A stretch of DNA of 64,000 nucleotides from Chryseobacterium piscicola (GCF_900156685.1 NZ_FTOJ01000004.1:62001-126000); one strand, 5' to 3'; positions 54,627 through 63,710 are shown, numbered from the stretch's first letter. Notes: a model not told the origin generated them from the letters alone. A program made the numbers and translations.

Positions 54627-54803
54627 GTTAAAGTGTTTGAGTTTTTTCTGACATGTTGGCAGGATTATCTAAAGCAATAACAGTATTTTTATCTCCCGAA
54701 AGGTCGGGGTTAGATGCTGTAGAAATATACACCCATTCTGCACCGTTATCTGTGGCGTTTCCTTCTTTAACCAATAATGTTCCAGATGTGGTGGTTTCCT
54801 TTA
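54627..54803 (-). pseudogene. 3' remnant of an unidentified gene
   Basis: The minus strand has 58 open codons ending in TAA. They read like the C terminus of an exported beta-rich protein: TTTSGTLLVKEGNATDNGAE, then WVYISTASNPDLSGDKNTV. It is followed by its own hairpin terminator. The 5' end is cut off by an in-frame stop exactly where the plus-strand IS1-like sequence begins. I do not recognise the family. It is most likely a gene whose upstream part was lost on insertion or deletion. Confidence 0.55.
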
Positions 54804-55129
54804 TTTATAACTTTTTAAATAAAAAACACATTAAAAATCAAGAGAAAAGAGTGTCCGGAAACATTTCTTCTCTCATAAGAAACACCAAAGATGTTGCGGG
54901 GGCTAAAATACTTTTAAACTCAAATCCAAAAAAAATCTACATAGATAAACTCCAGAATTACCAATATTTAATTTCAAAAGAAATTCATTCAATCCAAAAG
55001 TTTAGTACAAATTCAATCGAAAGAAAAAATCTTTCCATAAGAACGCATTTGAAAAGATTGAACAGGGGAACGATTTGTTTTAGTAAAAACCTTCTAATTC
55101 TAAGTTCTATTCTGAAGATTTATTTTTGA
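54800..55129 (+). pseudogene. IS1-like transposase C-terminal remnant
   Basis: The plus-strand frame reads YIDKLQNYQYLISKEIHSIQ and then TNSIERKNLSIRTHLKRL, followed by NRGTICFSKN and LKIYF. The IER-N-x-x-RTHLKRL-N-R-TICFSK pattern is that of the C-terminal catalytic region of IS1-family transposases. Only about 100 residues remain; no start, no N-terminal half and no inverted terminal repeats were found. The reading frame continues upstream only into antisense of the broken gene, so the ORF start there is not real. Confidence 0.65.
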
Positions 55130-55196
55130 ATTTAAGAACAGTAGAATTATTACTACCAAAATCTTACACAAAGCAAAAAAAATTGTCAAAAAAACT

Positions 55197-55204
55197 TAGT
55201 TTTG
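55197..55204 (+). promoter_or_regulatory. -7 promoter box of the GH25 gene, adjacent to the start codon
   Basis: TAGTTTTG matches TAnnTTTG and ends 7 bases before the ATG at 55212, leaving at most a few bases of leader. Confidence 0.45.
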
Positions 55205-55211
55205 TACTCTG

Positions 55212-56075
55212 ATGAAAAGAAAAAATTACACCAGAAAAGTTGCTGCAAAACGTCATAAAAACACCCGCAAGAGAGCCAATCTCCGCAGGATTATTGTGTT
55301 GGGTATTTTGGTGCTGACACTTTTGGCAACAGGTTTCTTCTTAAAACAGAAAATTTCCTATTATTACGCACTTTATTTCAATAAATCATCTCATAAAAAA
55401 CTTAAAAATACGGAAACTGAGGCTGCGAGAATTCAAAAAATCATCAGCGAAAATTTAGACAAGACCTACGGATTAGATATTTCGCATTATCAAAACAAAG
55501 AAGATATTTCTTGGGATAGCCTAAGCATTGGCAATAAAACCATTACTTTGGAATTTGTAGTAATGAGAGCAACAATGGGAAACCGTAATGCAGATCGTCA
55601 CTTCAATGATTTCTGGGAACAGGCAAAAAAACATGAACTGATTCGTGGTGCCTACCACTTTTACCGAGCCGATGAAGATCCCGTGAAACAGGCCAACAAT
55701 TTCCTTTATAATGTAAAACTTGAAAGTGGTGATCTTCCTCCGATTCTTGATATTGAAAAGATCCCCAGAAAAAAATCCAAAGAAAAATTGGTTGAAGATC
55801 TAAAGATTTGGTGTAAAATAGTGGAAGAAAAGTATGGTAAAAAGCCTATTATCTATACCTATTACCACTACTATAAAGATTTTCTAAAAGGTAGTTTTGA
55901 GGATTATCCCTTATGGCTTGCCAATTACAACGATGTGCCGTCTCCGTCTCCAGATGATGATTATGATTTTTGGCAATTTACAGAAAACGGAATTGTACAC
56001 GGTATCAATACAAAAGTTGATTTAGATATGTACAATGGAAGCCTTTGGTCGCTGAAAAATTTAACTTTGGAGTAA
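55212..56075 (+). CDS. GH25-family lysozyme-like muramidase
   Basis: GH25 enzymes cleave the beta-1,4 bond between N-acetylmuramic acid and N-acetylglucosamine. The 287-residue protein has a very basic N-terminal segment (KRKNYTRKVAAKRHKNTRKR), one membrane helix (about 27-43) that would anchor it in the inner membrane facing the periplasm, and a GH25 domain from about 85. The domain shows YGLDISHYQ (D89) and the catalytic DIE (D180, E182), then LWLANY and DFWQFTENG. The role is likely in peptidoglycan remodelling. It is a single gene next to a disrupted region. Confidence 0.92.
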   Translation: MKRKNYTRKVAAKRHKNTRKRANLRRIIVLGILVLTLLATGFFLKQKISYYYALYFNKSSHKKLKNTETEAARIQKIISENLDKTYGLDISHYQNKEDISWDSLSIGNKTITLEFVVMRATMGNRNADRHFNDFWEQAKKHELIRGAYHFYRADEDPVKQANNFLYNVKLESGDLPPILDIEKIPRKKSKEKLVEDLKIWCKIVEEKYGKKPIIYTYYHYYKDFLKGSFEDYPLWLANYNDVPSPSPDDDYDFWQFTENGIVHGINTKVDLDMYNGSLWSLKNLTLE

Positions 56076-56093
56076 CGTGTTTATAATCACAAA

Positions 56094-56219
56094 GATCACA
56101 AAAGTTTAAAATTTAATCCCAAAAGGCAGTGAATTTTTTATTCAAACACATTACATTTTGTGAACTTTTATAAAGTATTTTTAGTTACAACGGTATTAGT
56201 AAGAATTTTTTTTGTGATC
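56094..56219. repeat. Element bounded by GATCACAAAA/TTTTGTGATC
   Basis: GATCACAAAA (56094-56103) and TTTTGTGATC (56210-56219) are perfect 10-bp inverted ends of a 126-base non-coding block. The block contains further TTTTGTGA-type sequence near 56156. The end sequence resembles the CACAAAG ends at 40501-40596. It occupies the gap between the convergent GH25 and GNAT-like genes. Confidence 0.45.
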
Positions 56220-56222
56220 AAA

Positions 56223-57356
56223 TTAAACCTTAAACGGTTTCCGCTGTACCCAATCTGTTTTTGGGGAAAGAGATGGGAAAATTCTTTCCATAAAAGGATT
56301 AATCAGGGAATTATTATGTTTAATTAATCCAAAAATTTCAAAAGGTTCAGCGCCTATAGTTGATTTTATGTCTAAGGCTGTTCTTCCGAAAATTATTCTT
56401 GTATATTTTTCATTAATCCCAAATTCCACCATATCTAAAAGCATATTCAGGTAGATTTGTTTTTCTTTTTGAAGGTCTTTGTCGTAACCTAGAAAATAAG
56501 TATCGATATCTTCATTGTTTAAGATCAAACTATAAAAACCAATCATTTCATCATCAAGAAAATATCCAAAAATTCTAAAATTACCTTTCATTGATTCTTG
56601 GAGGCGGTAGAAATGATTTTTAGGGAGAAAAAATGTGTTGAAAGGTGCGTTGTCTGCTACATTTTGATAAAGTAAATTGATTCTTACGCTCCATTTCTTA
56701 GTTTCATTTAAATTTAATTCTCTTTTTTCAATTTCATTAGATTTTTTTCTAGCAGTTTTGGCTCTGCTTCGGTATTTGGTAGAAAAATCATTCAGATAAT
56801 CTTCATAAGTACCCCAACAATCTTTTATTTTCAGCATCATATTTGGTTGTACAGAAAATCTAAAATATTTATCATAATTTTTACTTTGAAAAAGATCCAT
56901 AAATTTACTTTGAAAATCCTTATAAATAATCAAAGATGATTTTCTGTATTTTTTTTGCATAAATTCTGTCGCTTTGTCTAATAAAATAGAAGCTTCTTTG
57001 GTGCTAATTTTTTCTTTGATAAAATAAAAACCGTTTTGCCCAGTAAGCATATTATTGCCTATAAACATAACGTCTTTGCTGAGTTTTTTGGCAAGAAAAT
57101 TTTTCACATCACAACCTATTTCTTTTTTTTGAAAAGTAGGATGATCAATAAAACTCAAGTACTGAAATAAAGCACCACCAATTAAAATTTCGTCTGAAAA
57201 GAAAGCAGCAAAATAGCACACCATATTTTCTGGTTTTGCATCATCAAGCGCTTCAAAATAAGATTTTGAAAGAAGGATATTGTATTTACCTACAATGTTT
57301 TCCCAGTCCAACGGTAGTTCGTTTGCGGAAAGGTAAATTTTAAATGTATACTCCAT
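56223..57356 (-). CDS. GNAT-fold (FemAB/BioF2-like) acyltransferase-like protein
   Basis: The 377-residue protein resembles the GNAT-type fold of the FemAB/BioF2-like group. The mid region PNMMLKIKDCWGTYEDYLNDFSTKYRSRAKTARKK is typical of these aminoacyl/acetyl transferases, and GYFLDDEMIGFYSLIL and YLNMLLDMVEFGINEKYTRIIFGRTALDIKSTIG follow. No signal peptide. The substrate may be a peptidoglycan or polysaccharide precursor, but this cannot be fixed. It starts just downstream of the DUF1761 gene (43 bases) on the same strand. Confidence 0.7.
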   Translation of the reverse strand: MEYTFKIYLSANELPLDWENIVGKYNILLSKSYFEALDDAKPENMVCYFAAFFSDEILIGGALFQYLSFIDHPTFQKKEIGCDVKNFLAKKLSKDVMFIGNNMLTGQNGFYFIKEKISTKEASILLDKATEFMQKKYRKSSLIIYKDFQSKFMDLFQSKNYDKYFRFSVQPNMMLKIKDCWGTYEDYLNDFSTKYRSRAKTARKKSNEIEKRELNLNETKKWSVRINLLYQNVADNAPFNTFFLPKNHFYRLQESMKGNFRIFGYFLDDEMIGFYSLILNNEDIDTYFLGYDKDLQKEKQIYLNMLLDMVEFGINEKYTRIIFGRTALDIKSTIGAEPFEIFGLIKHNNSLINPFMERIFPSLSPKTDWVQRKPFKV

Positions 57357-57399
57357 AAAAAAAGGCTACAAAAGTAACCTTTTATATTAAATTTAAATA

Positions 57400-57918
57400 T
57401 TATTTCGGGGTAGTGAAATTGAAACCTTCTACAGCATACCAACCGCAGATAATTCCACCCATTATGGTGATTGTTATCGTCCAATAACCCCCATTTAGAA
57501 AAACATATTTCCAAGATTTTCTTTCGAATAAAGCATTGATTGCGAAAATTGGAAAGACAAAGAAAAGCCCGGTCATGAAAGAATGTAAAGCACCATGACC
57601 AAACGACCTGAATGCCATGCTGTAGTCTTTCATAAATGCGTCGTAAGATGGTTTAGAGAGGTTTTCGTCTCCACCAATCATTCCTAAAGCCCCAAACTGA
57701 TGGATGGTTACAAACTGCAGAAACATCCCAATCAGTATGGATAAAAGTATGCTAAAAAGAAAAATTAAAAAGGTATTCGACTTCTTTATCTTATCTTCAT
57801 TTACACCAGTAATTCTCATCCAAACAGTTCCGAAAACTTTAGGATGATACCAGATAAAACCGGTGATAAGCGGAATAAAAGCTGCGGTAAAAATCGCCAA
57901 AAAGTTAATGGGTAGCAT
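57400..57918 (-). CDS. DUF1761 membrane protein
   Basis: The 172-residue protein shows four to five hydrophobic segments and the family opening LPINFLAIFTAAFIPLITGFIWYHPKVFG, with the WYHP motif. FFVFPIFAINALFERKSWKY follows later. These match DUF1761, whose function is unknown. The ATG at 57918 is preferred over the in-frame ATG at 57945, which adds nine residues with no family likeness. It is divergent from the ABC-F gene and 43 bases from the GNAT-like gene. Confidence 0.85.
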   Translation of the reverse strand: MLPINFLAIFTAAFIPLITGFIWYHPKVFGTVWMRITGVNEDKIKKSNTFLIFLFSILLSILIGMFLQFVTIHQFGALGMIGGDENLSKPSYDAFMKDYSMAFRSFGHGALHSFMTGLFFVFPIFAINALFERKSWKYVFLNGGYWTITITIMGGIICGWYAVEGFNFTTPK

Positions 57919-57989
57919 AGTTTTGTGTTTTAAAATTAATCTCATAAATCTACATTAAAAAATAATACAAGCGCATAAATGCGGGCAAA

Positions 57990-57997
57990 TACTTTTG
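57990..57997 (+). promoter_or_regulatory. -7 promoter box for the ABC-F gene
   Basis: TACTTTTG matches TAnnTTTG, 50 bases before the ATG at 58048. It overlaps the longer in-frame start at 57979, which is therefore rejected. Confidence 0.45.
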
Positions 57998-58047
57998 AAT
58001 TTGTATTTTCGCAGTCAATTATCAATATTACATATCATTTAATCATA

Positions 58048-59946
58048 ATGAATTACGTTTCTGCAGAAAATCTTACCAAGTCATATGGGATAAAAACCCT
58101 ATTTAAAAATATCAATTTCAACATCAATGAAGGAGATAAAATTGCTATCGTAGCCAAAAACGGCAGCGGAAAATCTACACTTCTGAAAATCTTGATGGGA
58201 AAAGAAATCGCCGACAGTGGGAATGTTGTGATCAATAAAGATATACAAGTGGTATTGTTTGATCAGGAAATAGATTTTGAATCTGATTTGACGATTGAGG
58301 AATTTATGATGACTCTAGATTCAGCCCCCATTTTAGCTTTAAAAAAATACCATCATGCATTGCTGTCGGGAAATCCAGATGAGATGGAAACGGCTTTGGC
58401 TGAAATGGAAATTCACAAAGCATGGGATCTTGAAAATGAAATGAGCCAGATTCTTTCTCAGCTTAAAATTACAGATTTAACTGCCAAAATGGGAATGCTT
58501 TCCGGTGGACAGATTAAACGTGTAGCGCTAGCAAAACTTTTAACAGAAACCAGAGCAGAACACCGCCACACTCTTTTGATCATGGATGAGCCTACCAACC
58601 ACCTGGATGTGGAAATGGTAGAATGGCTTGAAAGCTACTTGAATAAAGCAAAAATTACTCTTCTTCTGGTAACGCACGACCGTTATTTTCTTGATGCTGT
58701 CTGCGGAATCATCTGGGAAATGGAAGATCAGAATCTTTATTTTCACAATGGTGCCTATGCCACTTATCTAGAAAACAAAATGATTCGTGAAGATAACATG
58801 AATGCAACCATAGACAAAGCCAACAACCTTTACAGAAAAGAATTGGAGTGGATGCGCAGACAACCTAAAGCAAGAACTACGAAATCAAAATCCAGACAAG
58901 AAGACTTCTACGAAACTGAAAAAGTTGCGAAAACCGATACTCGTAAAGAAAAATTAGAGCTTGATTTCGAAATGAAAAGATTAGGCAATAAAATTCTTGA
59001 ACTGAAAGACATCTCTAAAAGTTATGGAGATAAACTGTTGTTGAAAGATTTCAGTTATTCTTTTCAAAGAGGTGAAAAAGTAGGTATTGTAGGAAAAAAC
59101 GGAGCCGGAAAATCTACTTTATTAAATATCATTCAAGGTTTTGAACCGAAAGATTCGGGAGAGATTGAAACTGGAGAAACAATTAAATTCGGATATTTTT
59201 CTCAGAAAGGTTTGAAGTATAAAGAGGAAGAAAGGGTAATAGATTTCATCAAAGATATTTCAGAAAATTTTCCTTTGGCAAACGGACGAACAATTACTGC
59301 ATCCCAGTTTTTGAGATTATTCTTATTCGATGACCAAACACAGTATTCTCCTATTTCGAAGCTTTCTGGTGGAGAAAAAAGAAGATTGCATTTGATGTAT
59401 ATTTTATATCAAAACCCCAACTTTTTGATCTTTGATGAACCTACAAATGACCTTGACCTTCCTACGTTAACGGTTTTGGAGAATTTCCTTCTGAATTTTC
59501 AGGGAAGTTTAATCATTGTTTCTCACGATAGATATTTTATGGACAGAATTGTTGACCATGTTCTGGCATTTGAAGGTGATGGAAAAATAAAAGACTTTAT
59601 AGGAAACTTTTCTGAGTACAGAGAAAATAAGAAGTTGGAAGACGGAAGTCAAAAGCAGGAAGATAAAAAAGCAAAAACTGTAGTTGAGAAAGTAATTGAA
59701 AAGCCTGTAGAAGTTGTTGTATCACAACCGCAAGCTCCGAAAAGAAAATTGTCTTTTAAAGAACAAAGAGAATTGGATACTATAGACAAAGAAATCCCGG
59801 AATTTGAAGCTAAAAGAGCTGAAATTTTAGATCAATTGAGCAATGAGGCAGATTACGACAAGATTTCAAAACTTTCTGCAGATTTAGAAAATATTTCAAA
59901 AAAATTGGAAAACCATGAAATGAGATGGCTTGAGCTTCAAGAATAA
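58048..59946 (+). CDS. ABC-F family ATPase (Uup-like)
   Basis: ABC-F proteins have two ATPase domains and no membrane segment; they act on ribosomes. The 632-residue protein has Walker A GKNGSGKST and GKNGAGKST, signatures LSGGQIKRVALAK and LSGGEKRRLHLMY, and Walker B-type MDEPTNHLD and FDEPTNDLD, so both sites look active. The linker between domains has MRRQPKARTTKSKSRQ, matching Uup. A C-terminal coiled coil (about 555-632, KRKLSFKEQRELDTIDKEIPE) is the Uup-type DNA/ribosome-binding tail. A role in ribosome or DNA-related housekeeping is likely rather than antibiotic resistance. Confidence 0.93.
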   Translation: MNYVSAENLTKSYGIKTLFKNINFNINEGDKIAIVAKNGSGKSTLLKILMGKEIADSGNVVINKDIQVVLFDQEIDFESDLTIEEFMMTLDSAPILALKKYHHALLSGNPDEMETALAEMEIHKAWDLENEMSQILSQLKITDLTAKMGMLSGGQIKRVALAKLLTETRAEHRHTLLIMDEPTNHLDVEMVEWLESYLNKAKITLLLVTHDRYFLDAVCGIIWEMEDQNLYFHNGAYATYLENKMIREDNMNATIDKANNLYRKELEWMRRQPKARTTKSKSRQEDFYETEKVAKTDTRKEKLELDFEMKRLGNKILELKDISKSYGDKLLLKDFSYSFQRGEKVGIVGKNGAGKSTLLNIIQGFEPKDSGEIETGETIKFGYFSQKGLKYKEEERVIDFIKDISENFPLANGRTITASQFLRLFLFDDQTQYSPISKLSGGEKRRLHLMYILYQNPNFLIFDEPTNDLDLPTLTVLENFLLNFQGSLIIVSHDRYFMDRIVDHVLAFEGDGKIKDFIGNFSEYRENKKLEDGSQKQEDKKAKTVVEKVIEKPVEVVVSQPQAPKRKLSFKEQRELDTIDKEIPEFEAKRAEILDQLSNEADYDKISKLSADLENISKKLENHEMRWLELQE

Positions 59947-59976
59947 TAAGAAGTTTTCATTACATATAATATAAAT

Positions 59977-60008
59977 AAAGAGCTGCTCAACCATGAACAG
60001 CTCTTTTT
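59977..60008 (+). terminator. Terminator of the ABC-F gene
   Basis: A 9-bp stem AAAGAGCTG/CAGCTCTTT (59977-59985, 59998-60006) is followed by T residues. A-rich flank on the other strand means it may also end the convergent genes. Confidence 0.8.
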
Positions 60009-60016
60009 ATTTTCAA

Positions 60017-60175
60017 TTATTTGTTTCTAATGATTGTGAAAATACTGTGAAAAAAAAAAGCAATTCCCAAAATGAGAAATCCGTATTTGAGATAAATATT
60101 ATCTTCAACCAACATAAATCCGATGATTATAAACAGCAAACCAAGTACGGTAAAGCTTGAACTTCTTTTCTTCAT
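60017..60175 (-). CDS. Small two-helix membrane protein
   Basis: A 52-residue reading frame on the minus strand shows two hydrophobic helices: VLGLLFIIIGFMLV and YGFLILGIAFFFHSIFTII. A short loop VEDNIYLK lies between them and the ends are basic (KKRSSS, IRNK). It starts 27 bases after the Gfo/Idh/MocA gene on the same strand, so it is the likely second gene of that transcript. No family is recognised. A run of ten T codes the FFF stretch and is prone to slippage. Confidence 0.6.
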   Translation of the reverse strand: MKKRSSSFTVLGLLFIIIGFMLVEDNIYLKYGFLILGIAFFFHSIFTIIRNK

Positions 60176-60202
60176 GATTTAATAATCAACTTGAAGTTTA
60201 TA

Positions 60203-61264
60203 TTAAAAATTTAAATCAATAATTCTTCCTTGTTTTGAACTTTCTATTACAGCATCAATAATCTTCATATTAACCACCACTTCTTCCGCGGGCGAAGGCA
60301 AATAATATCCGAAAACAATGTGTTCGTAAATATGCTGGTAATAATTCATATAATTTCCTGGTTCGCTTGAGGTAAGCGTTCTTTCGGTTTTAGAATTTTC
60401 AGTGGAAATATTTAAAATTCCGTCTGCAGAATCCAATGGGAGAGTCCATTCTTTTCCATATTCGGGAATTGCTCCAGTTACCAATTCATTTTCCTGATTG
60501 TCTGATCTTTCTTGTAAGAAACAACCTAGATTCCCGAAAATTTTATAGGCATAATGATCTTCTTTCGTGAAAACTGATGATTTCAAACGAAGCCTTAGTT
60601 CATTTTCATAATAAAAAATAAGCTCAAAATAATCATTGGCAAACTCATTTCCTTTCATAGAAAAGATATCGGCAAATACCTTTGCGGGCTTACCAAATAA
60701 CTGCACTGCCTGATCGATGAGGTGAGCGCCCAAATCGTGTACAGAGCCGGAACCTTCATTTTCTGGATTTTCTTTGTGGGCTTTACCGCTCGCTTCAGTT
60801 CGAAATCTGTCAAAACGAATCTCCACTTCTTTAATCTCTCCCAGCACTTTTTCATCCAATATTTTTCTTACCTGAAGATAATCTCGATCAAATCTTCGGT
60901 TTTGATATACGCTTAAAAAAAGATTTTTTTCTGCCGCCAATTTTGCTAAATCTTCAGCTTCTCTAGCATTAATAGTAAATGGTTTTTCTACAATCACATT
61001 TTTACCTGCTTCCAGAGCAAGTTTGGCGTATTCAAAATGCGTTTGAACTGGAGTGTTCACCACCACCAAATCAAGATCAGATTTTTGTAGCATTTCTTCA
61101 ACAGAATGATAGATTACCGCATCAGAATATTGCTCTTTGGATTCTTCTTTCGATCTTTCTACTATAGCAGAGAGAAAAAAACCAGGATGTTGTTTGAGAA
61201 AAGGGGCGTGAAAAACTTTTCCGCTCATCCCGAAGGCACACAAACCTACTTTAACCAGTTGCAT
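60203..61264 (-). CDS. Gfo/Idh/MocA-family oxidoreductase
   Basis: This NAD(P)-dependent dehydrogenase of sugar or inositol metabolism has 353 residues. The N-terminal Rossmann fold opens VKVGLCAFGMSGKVFHAPF. The family Lys motif VEKPF (in KNVIVEKPFTIN, catalytic Lys near 96) and the EGSGSVHDLGAHLIDQ motif of the C-terminal domain are present. The ATG at 61264 was chosen because the in-frame upstream ATG at 61282 overlaps a promoter -7 box (61280-61287). The substrate is not deducible. The small membrane protein follows it. Confidence 0.93.
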   Translation of the reverse strand: MQLVKVGLCAFGMSGKVFHAPFLKQHPGFFLSAIVERSKEESKEQYSDAVIYHSVEEMLQKSDLDLVVVNTPVQTHFEYAKLALEAGKNVIVEKPFTINAREAEDLAKLAAEKNLFLSVYQNRRFDRDYLQVRKILDEKVLGEIKEVEIRFDRFRTEASGKAHKENPENEGSGSVHDLGAHLIDQAVQLFGKPAKVFADIFSMKGNEFANDYFELIFYYENELRLRLKSSVFTKEDHYAYKIFGNLGCFLQERSDNQENELVTGAIPEYGKEWTLPLDSADGILNISTENSKTERTLTSSEPGNYMNYYQHIYEHIVFGYYLPSPAEEVVVNMKIIDAVIESSKQGRIIDLNF

Positions 61265-61279
61265 AAGATATATTTTAAA

Positions 61280-61287
61280 CAAAGATA
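61280..61287 (-). promoter_or_regulatory. -7 promoter box of the Gfo/Idh/MocA gene
   Basis: The minus strand reads TATCTTTG, an exact TAnnTTTG, 15 bases upstream of the ATG at 61264. Confidence 0.5.
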
Positions 61288-61382
61288 TTTAAAAATTCTG
61301 CCAGAAGCGTCAAGAACAGAAAAGAGCGATGTGGTATGATAAAAATCAGATTTTTATTTTTAATTATTCTAAACAAGAATCA

Positions 61383-61390
61383 TAAATTTG
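61383..61390 (+). promoter_or_regulatory. -7 promoter box of the siderophore receptor gene
   Basis: TAAATTTG matches TAnnTTTG, 29 bases before the ATG. The short inverted repeat ATTCT-AAACA-AGAAT just upstream could bind an iron-responsive regulator; this is unverified. Confidence 0.45.
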
Positions 61391-61419
61391 CCATTATTTA
61401 AAATTAATCTAAATAACTA

Positions 61420-63681
61420 ATGAAAAGGCAAATCATCACCATAGGATTTATAGTAATTTCTGCTACAGTAAGTGCTCAACTTAGAAACACGGAAAATGAT
61501 ACGTTAAGAATTACCACTATTGAAGATGTTAATCTTCATAAAACAGGAAATCCGAACAAAGCAACTTCTGTGTCAACAAAGTCTAAACTAACGATGATGG
61601 AAACGCCTCAGCCTATAGCCATTGTTACTCACGAAATCATTGAGCAGCAACAATCCAGACAGCTGAGTGATGTTTTACAAAACGTAAACGGTATGTATGT
61701 AACATCGTCCCGAGGGAATTCTCAGGACAGTTTTGGAGGTCGTGGTTTTATTCTGGGAAATGATAATATGTTTAAGAACGGATCTCGGATCAATAGCGGT
61801 GTTTTTCCTGAGGTAAGCGGTCTTGAAAGGGTTGAAGTACTGAAAGGCGCCAATGCCATGCTTTATGGAAATACAGCAGCGGGCGGAGTGATTAATATGA
61901 TTACAAAAAAACCTAAGTTTAATTTTGGTGGAAACATCGGATTAAATGCCGGAAGCTGGAATTCTTATAAACCTACCGTTGATATCTATGGACCGTTAAG
62001 TAAAAAGATAGCATTTCGTGTAAATGGTACTTATGAATATGCTGAAAGTTTCAGAGATGTGGTACAGTCTGAAAAATATTATTTTAATCCTTCTTTTGTT
62101 TTTAATTTAAATCCAAAATCTCAGTTAATTGTAGAAGCTGATTATCTTAAAAATAATTTCACCCCGGATTTCGGAATTGGCTCCATTGAAAACAAAGACA
62201 AAAGCTTTTCTTTAAAGACAGGATTAGACAGAAATATATTCTTAGGCACAGATTGGCAATATCAGGATGTAGAACAAGTTTCTACCAATGCCACATTTAA
62301 TCATCAGTTTAATGATAACTGGTCTTTGAATTCTACAGTTTCCTATCAAAATTACACCAAAGATTATTTTTCTACCGAAAGAGTACTTTGGTCATACGCA
62401 ACAGCCAATCCCAACAGACTTTCTTGGAACAGGCCTTTAAACAGAACATATAACGAGCAAAATTATACGTCAGCACAAGTCAACCTAAACGGAGAATTCA
62501 ATACAGGAAGTATTAATCACAAAGTTTTAGTAGGAACAGATGCAGATTACGGGGTGAGTGATTCTTATACTTACTACAATCCAACTAATAATAAAAACTA
62601 CGGATCAACTTATTTTTATGGCACAGACGGAGGTTCAGGTCTTCTGTTTTTAGACAATTCTTCTACCTGGGCGGGTGGAGCTATGCCAGAATCTCAGAGA
62701 TTAGATAAAACGCGTGTCAATACCAGAAGAATTGGTGTATATGCACAAGATTTTATTAGTCTTACCAAAGAATTTAAAGTGATTGCAGGTTTGCGTTGGT
62801 CTTACATCGAAAATATGCCAACTTTGAATACTAAATTTAAAACGAATCTAAAAAGTGAGGTTAATAATTCTGCAACTTCAGATCAGGCGGTTTCTCCAAA
62901 AGTAGGTTTGGTGTATAATCCAAACGACAATCTTTCTGTGTTTGCAACCTATACCAATTCTTTTGTGGCGAATACAGGCTTGGATGCATTTACGCTTAAT
63001 TCCCTTAAACCCTCTCTTGTAGATCAGTATGAAGTAGGTGCAAAGAAAAATTTATGGAATAACGCTGTGGCAGTTAATCTTTCACTGTATCAAATTTCTT
63101 ACAGAGATTTTTATCAAGCATTTATAGATCCTACCACCAATTTAGCATCTACAGATCCTAGAAATTTAAAAGAATTTGTAGGTAAAATGAGAAGTCGTGG
63201 TGTGGAATTAGATATCACGGGAAATCCTTCAAAAAATCTATCAATTATTGGTGGTGTGTCTTATAACAATTCCATTTATCTGGATACACCAGAAAAAGTA
63301 GGATACGTAGAAAACCAAAGACTAGTAAGAACTCCGGCTACTACTGCTAATTTATCTCTTTTTTATACTTTTACAAAAGGAATTAAAGGTTTGAAAGTTG
63401 GTGCTTCTGCCTATTACATTGGCGATCGTTTGGCGGGCTGGAATGATACGAAATTCGGAAGCTCAACGAGTTTAGCTTCAAGAAACGGAGTGAGCAGAGT
63501 GTTTGAACTCAAAGATTATACTACATTCTCATTATCTGCAGGATATGAGTGGAAAAAATTCATGATACAGGCAAAAGTGGGGAATCTCTTTGATGTGGAA
63601 AATTACAATGTACACGAAAATTATTCTGTAAACCCAATTACACCAAGAAATTACTATTTCACCCTCACCTACAAACTATAA
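61420..63681 (+). CDS. TonB-dependent siderophore receptor
   Basis: This outer-membrane receptor for ferric siderophores has 753 residues. A signal peptide (GFIVISATVSAQ, cleavage near 20) is followed by a plug domain. It shows METPQPIAIVTHEIIEQQQSRQLSDVLQNVNGM, the GRGF motif and RVEVLKGANAMLYGNTAAGGVINMITKKP, all siderophore-receptor hallmarks (FhuA/FpvA type). A 22-strand barrel ends in NYYFTLTYKL. The following gene is a PepSY-type membrane protein, often co-encoded for iron reduction. The siderophore cannot be named. Confidence 0.95.
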   Translation: MKRQIITIGFIVISATVSAQLRNTENDTLRITTIEDVNLHKTGNPNKATSVSTKSKLTMMETPQPIAIVTHEIIEQQQSRQLSDVLQNVNGMYVTSSRGNSQDSFGGRGFILGNDNMFKNGSRINSGVFPEVSGLERVEVLKGANAMLYGNTAAGGVINMITKKPKFNFGGNIGLNAGSWNSYKPTVDIYGPLSKKIAFRVNGTYEYAESFRDVVQSEKYYFNPSFVFNLNPKSQLIVEADYLKNNFTPDFGIGSIENKDKSFSLKTGLDRNIFLGTDWQYQDVEQVSTNATFNHQFNDNWSLNSTVSYQNYTKDYFSTERVLWSYATANPNRLSWNRPLNRTYNEQNYTSAQVNLNGEFNTGSINHKVLVGTDADYGVSDSYTYYNPTNNKNYGSTYFYGTDGGSGLLFLDNSSTWAGGAMPESQRLDKTRVNTRRIGVYAQDFISLTKEFKVIAGLRWSYIENMPTLNTKFKTNLKSEVNNSATSDQAVSPKVGLVYNPNDNLSVFATYTNSFVANTGLDAFTLNSLKPSLVDQYEVGAKKNLWNNAVAVNLSLYQISYRDFYQAFIDPTTNLASTDPRNLKEFVGKMRSRGVELDITGNPSKNLSIIGGVSYNNSIYLDTPEKVGYVENQRLVRTPATTANLSLFYTFTKGIKGLKVGASAYYIGDRLAGWNDTKFGSSTSLASRNGVSRVFELKDYTTFSLSAGYEWKKFMIQAKVGNLFDVENYNVHENYSVNPITPRNYYFTLTYKL

Positions 63682-63710
63682 AAATAAATAACATTAATAA
63701 ATTTTAGAAT

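Larger units (their letters stand above)
54450..55211. other. Long disrupted region between NDH-2 and GH25
   Basis: These 760 bases carry no intact gene. In order: the NDH-2 promoter, a minus-strand hairpin terminator, the 3' end of a broken minus-strand gene, a plus-strand IS1-like transposase remnant, and the GH25 promoter. Confidence 0.7.

Noticed and set aside
54653..54797. Plus-strand start of a 158-residue ORF leading into the IS1-like remnant.
   Set aside because: Its first 48 residues are antisense to the broken minus-strand gene and unlike any transposase; only the C-terminal part is credible.
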